Shown: positions 16,901-23,786 of the stretch, in pieces
Numbering within the stretch: position 1 is the stretch's first letter
How the letters are laid out: each line of letters starts with the position of its first letter
Source of the DNA: Phycisphaerales bacterium
GTDB lineage: Bacteria > Planctomycetota > Phycisphaerae > Tepidisphaerales > Tepidisphaeraceae
DNA length: 64,000 nucleotides
Direction of reading: 5' to 3'
Assembly (NCBI GenBank): GCA_020847375.1
Contig: JADLCB010000029.1
Location: 62,001 to 126,000 of the forward strand
Position numbers and translations under genes: made by a program
The notes under the pieces: model-generated
Seen by the model: only the letters and a program-made list of their open reading frames with translations
The model's database searches: none
What the model was told of the DNA's origin: nothing

Positions 16901-19777
16901 CCCCGCCAGATCAGTCCGGGCGCTGCGCTCGGCATCGCTGGCGGTGCGCCATTCCAGCAAGTGTCGCCGCGAAATAAACAAGCGATGCAGTGTGCGGCCG
17001 ATTGCATCCAGATAGATGCACGCATCGTACGCTAGAAAAGTCAGTTGATAGAGAAACTGCAGGCCGGATCTGGCCCCGCCACGCAGCGCACTGCGCGCGT
17101 GCATCCACCACGGCACTTCCGGCGGGCTGCGCAGCAGATCCATCACCGTTCCCACCAGTGCCGTCAATCCCAGAACCACCAACACGCCAAGGGTGATCCC
17201 GCCGCTGATCCACCCGCCCGCCAGCCAGCCAACAATCAACAGCAGCACCAGCGCCGGCGGCACGAGGCTTCGACGCAGATTGTCAAAAAACTTCCACCGT
17301 GACAAGGCACTGGTCACATTCTTCACCCAGCGTCCATCGCCGCCGGGAACGCGCGGCAGCAACCAGTACAGAATCTGCCAGTCGCCGCGGGCCCATCGGT
17401 GGCGACGGCCGATATCCGCCGTCACCCGGCTGGGGTGATCTTCAATCAGGATCACATCGCTGATCAACCCGCTGCGCGCATGGGCGCCTTCCAACAGGTC
17501 GTGTGAAAGAATCGCATTTTCCGCAAACCGTCCCTTCAGTGCCCGCTCGAAGGCGTTCACGTCATAGATTCCCTTGCCGATGAACGATCCTTCGCCGAAT
17601 AAATCCTGGTACACATCGGAAACCGTGCGTGTGTACGGGTCAATCCCTGGATCGCCCGCCCACAGACGCACATACAGACTCTTATTGGCACTGGACAATG
17701 AGACGCCCACGCGCGGCTGAAGGATGCTGTAGCCTTTGACAACCGTGTTGGTCACCGGATCAAAAACAGGATGGTTCAGCGGATGCGCCATCACCCCGAC
17801 CATCTGCCGGGCTGCATCGCGCGGCAACTGCGTATCCGTGTCGAGCGTGATGACATATTCAACGCTGCGCAGCACCGTCACATCGCCGACAATTTTCTGA
17901 AACTGATCGACGCCATCGCCGCGCAAAACGCTGTTGAGCTGAAAGAGCTTGCCGCGCTTGCGCTCGTAGCCCATCCAGACGCCTTCAGCCTGATTCCACA
18001 ATCGCGGACGATGAAACAGATAAAAAATCTCACTGCGGTCATCGGCATATTTGCGGCGAAGCTGTTCGATGCCATTCTGCGCCTGCGCCAACAGTGCCTC
18101 ATCGTTGGGCATCTGTGCCTGAGGCGCATCGGTATAGTCGGTCAACAGGCCAAAATAAAGCGAGGGATCGCGGTTGGCCAGATAGCGGATTTCCAGCAGC
18201 TCGATCATCTCGTCAATGGCCGCCTTGCTGCTCAGCATGGTGGGCACGATCACCAGCGTGCGATGATCGCTGGGAATGCCTGAAGCGAAATTCATGCGCG
18301 GCAAAATACGGGGTGGAACCGTCAAACTGGCGATAAAATTCACCAGCGTAATCGCCAGATGCAAACCCGCCCAGATCGGCAAAATACCCAGGGCAATAAT
18401 CCATCCCCATCCCATCCCCGCGCTGCGCGCACCCCAGACACCCAACAGGACAATAACGGCGGTAAACAGCAAAATCGCACTGATATAACTGGCAAACGGC
18501 GCGCACTGTAACCCGCGCTGCATTAAAAACAGCGGTGTGCGACGGCGGCGGCATGCCTTATGCAACTGTCCCAGACCATCGTCAATCAGAAAATAGCCCA
18601 CATGGGCACAGCGCGCACGCGGCCCCTGGGCTGCCATGCCCGCCCGCGCCAGCTCGATCACCTTGGCGGCCACGTCCTGCTCGCTCAGCGGACAATGCTT
18701 GGCGATTCGCTCCACCACATGGCGGTAATGATCGCGGGTGGCAAAATCCATGTCGTTGTACACATCCGCCGGATCGCTGCGCAGTGTATGTTCGACCAGA
18801 CTGAGCGTCTCGACAAATTCGCGCCAGTCCATCGAGTCCAGAAAGCGCAAACTGGTGATGCTGTTGCCAACCGATACCTGATCGCTGGCTTGGTGCTGGC
18901 TTTCCGCCGCCACCGCCTGTTCGATCGTGGTCCCCTGTTCGCTCAGCCGCTGACCCAGCCATTCCATCACAAACGACAACGACGAATGACGCCCCTGAAT
19001 CCGGCGCACAAATTCGGCGGTAAACGCGCACGTCAGTTCGATGCGCGCCCGGGCCAGATCAGCCAGAACCAGCACCAGATCCGCTGGATTCTTCTCCACC
19101 ACCGCCAGCATCTTTTCGGCCCAGTCATGCGCCAGATCACGATCACGCCTACCGGCGCTGATGCGCGTCGCCACCCGGCGCAGATTTTCAATCAGCGCCA
19201 GACGCAGCATGATCGGAATCGCCCACAATTCGCCCAATTTGAGCACCTGCACCGATTGATAAGCGGAAATAAAACGGGTCAGGCTGGTCGCATCCACCCG
19301 GCCATCAACGTGGCTGATCAGTTCCAGGGCCAGACTGTAGACGCGCGGCGTGCCGGTGCGCGGCCCGTTGGCCAATTGCGGCAATTCCAGCGAATATCCG
19401 CGCGGGAAGTGCCGGCGCGCAATGCGAATCTGCTCCTCCACCAGATAGAAATTATCCAGCAGCCATTCACCCGCCGGGGCGATGCGCCGCCCCCGTTCGA
19501 CCGCCCGTGTCACCAGTGAATAGGCGCTGAGCAGGATGCTTTCGTTATCGCGTAAACGCGGCAGGAGCAGGTCCGTACCCCGGCGTTGCGACAGCGCATG
19601 CCAACTGCCCAGCCCCTTGGCGTGACGTTCGAGCTGCTCGACGCTGAACAACTCCGCGCGCAGCGGTTGCTCCTCCTGTTGCGCTTCGCGTGGTCGCACT
19701 TCGTTATTGCCCGCAAAACGTGCTCGAAACTGCTCCTTGATCTTCCCTACAACTGTCAGCGGCAAAGCATGCTCCAT
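10937..19777 (-). CDS. ndvB: cyclic beta-1,2-glucan synthase (NdvB/ChvB-like giant protein)
   Basis: A multidomain membrane enzyme of 2946 residues that should polymerise, trim and cyclise beta-1,2-glucan from UDP-glucose. An N-terminal helical region (1-430) precedes membrane helices at about 430-485. A GT-A-like glycosyltransferase (about 495-800, GT84) has DTDTQLPRD near 647 and RRHRWARGDWQ near 794. More membrane helices lie at about 835-1000. A glucoamylase-like block (about 1040-1550, with YNWYDTRTLRPL) follows. Then come two GH94/GT36-type halves, with the catalytic-region signature GCGDWNDGMNLVG near 2620 and PGVRENGGQYTHAA near 2790. The length and order match the Brucella/Agrobacterium proteins. 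It may provide osmoregulated periplasmic glucan or a cell-surface glucan. No transporter gene (NdvA type) is adjacent. Confidence 0.9.
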   Translation of the reverse strand: MEHALPLTVVGKIKEQFRARFAGNNEVRPREAQQEEQPLRAELFSVEQLERHAKGLGSWHALSQRRGTDLLLPRLRDNESILLSAYSLVTRAVERGRRIAPAGEWLLDNFYLVEEQIRIARRHFPRGYSLELPQLANGPRTGTPRVYSLALELISHVDGRVDATSLTRFISAYQSVQVLKLGELWAIPIMLRLALIENLRRVATRISAGRRDRDLAHDWAEKMLAVVEKNPADLVLVLADLARARIELTCAFTAEFVRRIQGRHSSLSFVMEWLGQRLSEQGTTIEQAVAAESQHQASDQVSVGNSITSLRFLDSMDWREFVETLSLVEHTLRSDPADVYNDMDFATRDHYRHVVERIAKHCPLSEQDVAAKVIELARAGMAAQGPRARCAHVGYFLIDDGLGQLHKACRRRRTPLFLMQRGLQCAPFASYISAILLFTAVIVLLGVWGARSAGMGWGWIIALGILPIWAGLHLAITLVNFIASLTVPPRILPRMNFASGIPSDHRTLVIVPTMLSSKAAIDEMIELLEIRYLANRDPSLYFGLLTDYTDAPQAQMPNDEALLAQAQNGIEQLRRKYADDRSEIFYLFHRPRLWNQAEGVWMGYERKRGKLFQLNSVLRGDGVDQFQKIVGDVTVLRSVEYVITLDTDTQLPRDAARQMVGVMAHPLNHPVFDPVTNTVVKGYSILQPRVGVSLSSANKSLYVRLWAGDPGIDPYTRTVSDVYQDLFGEGSFIGKGIYDVNAFERALKGRFAENAILSHDLLEGAHARSGLISDVILIEDHPSRVTADIGRRHRWARGDWQILYWLLPRVPGGDGRWVKNVTSALSRWKFFDNLRRSLVPPALVLLLIVGWLAGGWISGGITLGVLVVLGLTALVGTVMDLLRSPPEVPWWMHARSALRGGARSGLQFLYQLTFLAYDACIYLDAIGRTLHRLFISRRHLLEWRTASDAERSARTDLAGHWLSMWPATMLAVAVGILIMLVDARQILVAGPLLVLWLVSPAVAWWLSKPLHRRQVQLLSHERVFLNKLARRTWRYFQTFVNQDNNWLAPDNFQEHPVAVVAQRTSPTNMGLSLLANVSAWDFGFISGQCLLDRTEKQLNTLDRLDLYRGHFYNWYDTRTLRPLPPLYVSTVDSGNMAGHLMVLREALYELPDQSLVSPQMFAGLRTTAQVLLEIARGEFNYDNDRKPVAAPLEVIRKIDQLETELGNAPSTLAASALFLQRIARNVNDIAAAAAGHKEPELHWWTQALVRDVRDHADDLNHLASWSMQSAPPEALWQRGSSQQVNRLADLRQHLRELDKIPTLRQLSQLQQTLLPQLEQILADLPDGDGERTTDRQWLGELRDHLDRCSRVASRRIEQTESLALRVRKLEDMDFAFLYDRSRELLTIGFNVSDHRIDQGYYDLLASEARLTSFVGIAQGQLPQEHWFALGRMLTNTGGQATLLSWSGSMFEYLMPNLVMPTYEDTLLDQTNRSVVRRQIDYGRRRSVPWGISESGYNTTDVDLNYQYRAFGVPGLGLKRGLGDDLVIAPYASVMALMVLPRQALANLQRLTVQGCMGPYGFFEAVDYTPSRVPRGKESVTLRSFMAHHEGMSLLALAYLLLDQPMQRRFGADPSLAATDLLLQERVPKAAPFYPHAAEVGSGRRSAVSSAAGTMRVFTNPASAVPEVHLLSNGRYNVCVSSAGGGYSRWKDLAVTRWREDPTRDHHGTFIYLRDAETGDYWSTAHQPTLRRSRHYEAVFTQARAEFRRRDLGIDTHTEISVSPEDDIELRRVTISNRSGVPRTIEVTTYAEAVLTPAAAEMSHPAFANLFIQTHIDRAHHAIVCTRRPRSAGEQTPWMLHLMTAQGKSIGETSYETDRAAFIGRGRSTADPQAVVNGGELGNSEGAVLDPIVAIRRTIYLAPDESARIDVITGVAETREQAASLAEKYHDPRLADRVFEMAWTHSQVVLRHLNATEADAQIYGRLAGSMIYANALRRADASTLIKNRNGQPGLWGYGISGDLPIVLLRIADQEKIDLVRQVIQAHSYWRMKGLTTDLVIWNDDSSVYRQALYDQIMGLIASSSDANLIDKPGGIFVRRGEQLSGEDRILLQTVARVVIADSGGTLAEQVERRGRTEPVLAAFQPVKGLEELVPVAAEVPQRELQFANGYGGFTPDGREYVTTLHAQQNTPAPWSNVIANPDFGTLVSESGAGYTWFENCHEYRLTTWHNDPVTDASGEAFYIRDEESGRFWSPSPLPVRGEMPYTTRHGFGYSVYEYTDDGISSEMTVFVSVDAPVRFTLIKLRNNSGRTRRLSVSSYVEWVLGDQRHKTLMHVVSEFDSRSGTFLARNPFNTEFANHVAFLDCSVPGRRVTGDRSEFIGRNGSLSDPAAMGRERLSGKVGAGLDPCGAMQTYVELAEGQETEIVFVLGAADGEGNARNLAQRYRTVGTAREELGRVHEHWNHMIGTMQVKTPEPSLDMLANGWLVYQVLSCRVWGRTGYYQSGGAYGFRDQLQDTMALLHPAPWLSREHLLRAAARQFKEGDVQHWWHPPQGRGVRTHFSDDYLWLPYATCRYVLSLHDTGVLDEPVHYLEGRAIRADEESYYDMPSRSEERGTLYEHCVRAIENGLKFGRNGLPLMGCGDWNDGMNLVGQHGQGESVWLGFFLYDVLVNFAEVALLKDDQAFADRCHEQAKKIRANIEANAWDGQWYRRAYFDNGEPLGSAQNLECQIDSLPQSWGILTGAADPERARLAMQAVDTRLVRRDANLIQLFDPPFDKGYLNPGYIKGYVPGVRENGGQYTHAAIWTIMAFAAMGNHERAWELFHMINPVNHGANHDTINTYKVEPYVVAADVYAVQPHTGRGGWTWYTGSAGWMYRLITESLLGLKLHVDKLTIEPVVPVAWKEYQIHYRYRETQHHITVHCQQGATQTVKVVQDGQEMPDKMIQLIDDRQDHQIEVYLGSQASQG

Positions 19778-19812
19778 TAAAGATTATTTCCCCACCGACG
19801 CTACCTGCCTCT

Positions 19813-19840
19813 TGTATAAGATATTGCGATTATTTGTAAA
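19813..19840 (-). promoter_or_regulatory. candidate promoter of the glucan synthase gene
   Basis: On the minus strand TTTACA (19840-19835) and TATACA (19818-19813) are 16 bp apart, in an AT-rich patch just before the start codon. The predicted 5' UTR is about 30 nt. Each hexamer is 4 or 5 of 6 to consensus. Confidence 0.4.
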
Positions 19841-20009
19841 GGCACGCCGGTGGCTAACGGATAGGTTACCGGATTACCGGCCATGCCGATATGGTTTGCT
19901 TCTTTACCAACAGCATCAATCCGACCAATTCGGCACGGCTGATCCCTGGCACGGGCGATCAGCCGCAACGAAAAAGGCTGCTTGAATACAAAGCAAACCA
20001 GTTCGGTTG

Positions 20010-20015
20010 TATAAT
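20010..20015 (+). promoter_or_regulatory. -10 element of the aldolase/pyrophosphorylase unit
   Basis: A perfect TATAAT lies 90 bp before the aldolase ATG. The hexamer 17 bp upstream (TACAAA) is a weak -35. The rest of the divergent 19778-20105 interval shows no gene. Confidence 0.4.
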
Positions 20016-20105
20016 GCGATCCTGATTCAAGTTGGCTGCTGGTCTGGAACCCCAGCATCGATCGATCAGCCTTGGACAACATGGTTCGCCAGAAGGAATT
20101 ACGCG

Positions 20106-20759
20106 ATGGCACTGAAAAAAGAGGAAGTTCTCACCCGCATGGGCCAGACGGGCATTGTGGCTGTCATCCGTACCCGGAACACGGCCCAATTGATCGATAT
20201 CACCGAAGCACTGCTGGCTGGCGGCGTTGTCAGCATCGAAGTGACCATGAGTACCCCCAAGGCGATCAACGGCATTGAAATGCTGGCGGATCGATTCGGC
20301 GATCAAGCCTTGATCGGCGTTGGCACGGTGATTGACGCTGCCACCGCCCGCGATGCCATTGCTGCTGGTGCGCAATTTGTCGTTTCGCCAGTCACGGATG
20401 AACAAATCATCGCCACCACCATCCGCTACGGCAAAATCAGCATTCCCGGTGCTTTCACGCCAACGGAGATTCTTCGCGCCTGGACACTGGGTGGGGATAT
20501 CATCAAGGTCTTTCCGTCAACCGCCCTGGGGCCGCAGTTTTTCAAAGATCTGCTGGCGCCATTGCCGCAACTTCGACTGACTCCAACGGGCGGGGTCAAT
20601 CTGAAAAATGCCGGTGAATGGATCAAAGCCGGCGCCGTCTGTGTCGGTGCCGGTTCATCGCTGGTCAGCCAGGAGGCGATAACCTCGGGCAACTGGGCCA
20701 TGATCAGTCAGAACGCCAAGGCGTTCGTCGAGACAATTGCCGCTGCACGAACAAAATAA
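20106..20759 (+). CDS. eda: KDPG/KHG aldolase-family enzyme
   Basis: A 217-residue class I aldolase of the 2-keto-3-deoxy-6-phosphogluconate family, which cleaves KDPG to pyruvate and glyceraldehyde 3-phosphate in the Entner-Doudoroff pathway. The TIM barrel shows GIVAVIRT, SIEVTMSTP (catalytic Glu), LIGVGTVIDAA, GAQFVVSP, the Schiff-base Lys in DIIKVFPST, and LTPTGGV. Where E. coli Eda has Arg (EVTLRT) this protein has Ser (EVTMST), so the substrate may differ. The ATG at 20106 has AGAAGGAA 8 nt upstream. The frame is open for 33 more codons upstream, but that part holds the -10 element. It probably forms an operon with the next gene, 54 bp downstream. Confidence 0.85.
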   Translation: MALKKEEVLTRMGQTGIVAVIRTRNTAQLIDITEALLAGGVVSIEVTMSTPKAINGIEMLADRFGDQALIGVGTVIDAATARDAIAAGAQFVVSPVTDEQIIATTIRYGKISIPGAFTPTEILRAWTLGGDIIKVFPSTALGPQFFKDLLAPLPQLRLTPTGGVNLKNAGEWIKAGAVCVGAGSSLVSQEAITSGNWAMISQNAKAFVETIAAARTK

Positions 20760-20813
20760 ATCTTTCTGATTATTCATTGCCTCAAATAAAGTATCTGTCG
20801 GGATCAGGCTACC

Positions 20814-22226
20814 ATGGATAAAAATATCAAACAAAAATTGGAACAGGCGGGCCAGGATCAGGTGCTGCGGTTCTGGGATCAGTTGACCTCGGCCGAACAA
20901 AGCCAATTAGCCAGCCAGTTACAGGCGCTGGATCTGGTGCAAATACAACAACTGGTTGATGAATATGTCCTGCATCGGCCTCAGTTGCACATTCCATCGG
21001 ATATCAAGGCCGCCCAGGTCTATCCGTACCGCGCTCAGACCCCGGAGCACAAAACTCTGTACGCCCAGGCGCATCAGCAGGGTCTGAATCTTCTCAAGGA
21101 TGGCAAGGTTGGCGCGTTTCTTGTCGCCGGTGGTCAGGGAACGCGCCTGGGATATGAAGGGCCAAAGGGTGAATATCCCGTAACGCCGATCAGCAAAAAA
21201 CCGTTGTTCCAGGTCTTTGCCGAGCAGCTTTTAGCCCATAGCCACGAGGCCGGCAAGGCGATCGCCTGGTACATCATGACCAGCGATATCAACGATGGCC
21301 CGACGCGCGCTTTTTTTCAAAAGCACAACTTTTTTGGTTACGACGCATCCGCTGTCTTTTTCTTCCCCCAGGGCATGATGCCGGCATTCGGTCTGGATGG
21401 AAAGATGCTGCTGGCCAGCCGCAACAGCCTGGCGCTTTCTCCCGATGGTCACGGCGGGTCGCTGCGCGCGCTGCATCGAAGTGGCGCATTGGCGGATATG
21501 CGCCGCCGGGGAATCGAGCATCTGTCCTATTTTCAGGTGGATAACCCGATTGTTCACACCATCGACCCGTTGTTCCTTGGCCTGCACGATCTGAGTGGTT
21601 CGGAAATGAGCAGCAAAACCATCGCCAAGGCGCATGCGCTGGAAAAGGTGGGAAACTTCTGTGTGGCTGATGGCAAACTGCAGGTTATTGAATACAGCGA
21701 TCTGCCCGAACATCTGGCCAAACAAACCAACCCTGACGGCAGCCTGAAATTTAATGCTGGCTCCATTGCGATTCACGCTCTGCGCGTATCGTTCGTTGAG
21801 AGATTGAATGAGGGCGGCCAGTTGCATTTACCGTGGCATCGGGCGGAGAAGAAAGTCAATTACATCAACGACGCCGGTCAACTGGTCAAACCGGATAAAC
21901 CCAATGCGATCAAGCTGGAACAATTTGTCTTTGATGCAATTCCGCTGGCGGCCAACCCCATTGTTTATGAAACGGATCGCAGCGAGGAATTCAGCCCGGT
22001 TAAAAACGCTGAGGGAGTCGATTCGCCCCACACCAGCCGTCGCGATCAGATTCATCGCCACGCCCGCTGGTTGCGGTCGTGCGGTTGTGATATTCCAGCC
22101 AAGGGGGACGAAATCGATGCCACCATCGAAATTTCGCCGCTTTATGCCGCCAACGAAACGCAGTTCCGGCGCAAACATACACAAGTCCGCCATATCAAGC
22201 CCGGCGAGCATGTATATATCGAATAA
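20814..22226 (+). CDS. UDPGP/UAP-family UDP-sugar pyrophosphorylase
   Basis: A 470-residue nucleotidyltransferase that should join UTP with a sugar 1-phosphate, most likely GlcNAc-1-P as in eukaryotic UAP1. Key features are the nucleotide-binding loop LVAGGQGTRLGYEGPKGEYP (about residues 102-121), the GDGHGG-like stretch SPDGHGGSL (about 205), the uridine/sugar region YFQVDNPI near 240, and the C-terminal KLEQFVFDAIPLA. Bacteria usually use the unrelated GlmU; UAP-like enzymes are known from Planctomycetota, Bacteroidetes and others. UDP-glucose as product cannot be excluded, and that would feed the neighbouring glucan synthase. Start supported by AGG about 6 nt upstream. Confidence 0.85.
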   Translation: MDKNIKQKLEQAGQDQVLRFWDQLTSAEQSQLASQLQALDLVQIQQLVDEYVLHRPQLHIPSDIKAAQVYPYRAQTPEHKTLYAQAHQQGLNLLKDGKVGAFLVAGGQGTRLGYEGPKGEYPVTPISKKPLFQVFAEQLLAHSHEAGKAIAWYIMTSDINDGPTRAFFQKHNFFGYDASAVFFFPQGMMPAFGLDGKMLLASRNSLALSPDGHGGSLRALHRSGALADMRRRGIEHLSYFQVDNPIVHTIDPLFLGLHDLSGSEMSSKTIAKAHALEKVGNFCVADGKLQVIEYSDLPEHLAKQTNPDGSLKFNAGSIAIHALRVSFVERLNEGGQLHLPWHRAEKKVNYINDAGQLVKPDKPNAIKLEQFVFDAIPLAANPIVYETDRSEEFSPVKNAEGVDSPHTSRRDQIHRHARWLRSCGCDIPAKGDEIDATIEISPLYAANETQFRRKHTQVRHIKPGEHVYIE

Positions 22227-22359
22227 CCTCGATTGAAATAAACCGGTGCAATTTTCACTCGCGCTGAATCGCTCACCTGCGAACTGGCAGGCAATCGGAT
22301 GATTGCGCGCCAATCGGCTTTTAGCTGACTCTGGCTGGCGACGGGCCTAAAATACCGGC

Positions 22360-23286
22360 ATGACTCATCGCACGCTTGGCCGAACCGGTCTTCACGTTTT
22401 TCCCATTGGTTTTGGATCGGCCCCGGCTGCCTATCTCAAGGCTGACGCCCAGGCGGCGACGAGCATGATTAATTTCCTGCTCGATAACGGCGTGAATCTC
22501 ATCGACACGGCCGGCAGCTATCCGGGTTCAGAGGAATTCCTTGGCCAGCACCTCATGAACCGGCGCAAGGATTTTATTCTTGTCAGCAAATGCGGGCCTA
22601 AGTTCACCGGCCTGCCGGGCGAGGCTGGCAGCTATGAAATGGTCAGCGCCACCGTCGATCGTGCCTTGAAGCGCCTGCAAACCGAGCGCATCGACATCAT
22701 GCTCATCAACTCCCTGAATCTGGAACTCTTTCAGCGCGGCGATGCCGTCCGCGCGCTGGTTGATGCGCGCCGAGCCGGGAAAGTCGCGCACATCGGACTC
22801 AGTGGTGATAATGAACTGCTGGATTATGCTGCAACGCTGAACGATATCGAAGTGGTTGAAACGTCGATCAATATCGTCGATCAGCGCAATATCGATCTCG
22901 CCCTGCCGATCTGCCGCCAGCATAATGTCGGCGTGCTGGTGAAACGCCCGATTGGTAATGCCTGCTGGAAAGATTTGTCCGAACAAGGTGGAATCTATCA
23001 AAAGTACGTCAAAGGTTATTCCGAGCGTTTCAGCGCCATGGCGCTAACGCCGGCTGATCTTGGTTTTGAAGGTGATCCGCTGACGCTCTGGCCACAGATC
23101 GCCCTGCGTTTCAGTCTGTTCCAACCCGGCGTGCATGTCGCCCTGTCAGGAACCACGCGCCAAGCCAACGCTCAAGCGAATCTCCGTTCAGCGCAGATGG
23201 GACCACTGCCACAGGATGTGATTGATAAAATCCGATCAGCTTTTCATCAGGCGCAGGGCCAGACCCCCTGGCCGGCGCTGACATGA
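22360..23286 (+). CDS. aldo/keto reductase
   Basis: A 308-residue predicted NADPH-dependent (alpha/beta)8 oxidoreductase. It opens with the family pattern RTLGRTGLHVFPIGFGSA. The tetrad Asp and Tyr are in NLIDTAGSYPGSEEFLG, and Lys is in ILVSKCG. The usual tetrad His (normally in a DxxxxH context after the fourth strand) reads Asn in RIDIMLINSLN, so catalysis may be altered or unusual. The C-terminal NADPH-binding part (VHVALSGTTRQANAQANL) is intact. It lies 133 bp after the pyrophosphorylase gene. Substrate unknown. Confidence 0.85.
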   Translation: MTHRTLGRTGLHVFPIGFGSAPAAYLKADAQAATSMINFLLDNGVNLIDTAGSYPGSEEFLGQHLMNRRKDFILVSKCGPKFTGLPGEAGSYEMVSATVDRALKRLQTERIDIMLINSLNLELFQRGDAVRALVDARRAGKVAHIGLSGDNELLDYAATLNDIEVVETSINIVDQRNIDLALPICRQHNVGVLVKRPIGNACWKDLSEQGGIYQKYVKGYSERFSAMALTPADLGFEGDPLTLWPQIALRFSLFQPGVHVALSGTTRQANAQANLRSAQMGPLPQDVIDKIRSAFHQAQGQTPWPALT

Positions 23287-23395
23287 TTCGTTCATCTTCG
23301 TGCCTTGAACCTTGTCGATCGCGCTGACAACCGCCACAAGCACGGCGGGCTGTAACCCGAATCAGCCAAGCCACTCACCCGACAATGGTGGCCAA

Positions 23396-23734
23396 TTACT
23401 GCATCGCTTTCAACGCCAACTCCAGATTGTCATGGCTTTCCAGACGATGATCGAGGCGCGTCACTTCCATGATTTTCCGGCAATTTTCATCCAGCCGCGC
23501 CAATTTGAGCTGCCCGAACAATTCCTCGCACCGACTTTTCATCCACAGCAGCGATTCAAGACCATCCGAATCAATGAAGGTGGTTTTTTCCATGTCAACC
23601 ACGAAATCAACGATCTGTTTCTGTTCAATCACCTGTTCAACCGTTTTACGAGCCGTTGCAACATCCTCACCGGAAAATTCACCTTCCAGTTTCAGCACAC
23701 AGATTTGATTGTATTCTTCCGATTGTACCGCCAT
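23396..23734 (-). CDS. STAS-domain anti-sigma factor antagonist
   Basis: A 112-residue single-domain protein of the SpoIIAA/RsbV type, a partner-switch component. The phospho-acceptor is Ser56 in FIDSDGLESL, the canonical D-S-x-G position. The ATG at 23734 is preceded by AGGAG at a good distance, which excludes the longer frame from 23833. It is the last gene of the four-gene signalling cassette, 52 bp after the HD-GYP gene. No RsbW/SpoIIAB-type kinase and no PP2C phosphatase is in the window, so its partner is elsewhere. Confidence 0.88.
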   Translation of the reverse strand: MAVQSEEYNQICVLKLEGEFSGEDVATARKTVEQVIEQKQIVDFVVDMEKTTFIDSDGLESLLWMKSRCEELFGQLKLARLDENCRKIMEVTRLDHRLESHDNLELALKAMQ

Positions 23735-23786
23735 GACATTGCTCCTATTGCACATCGGGCCGGCTGACTCGCGCTCATCTTTGTGT

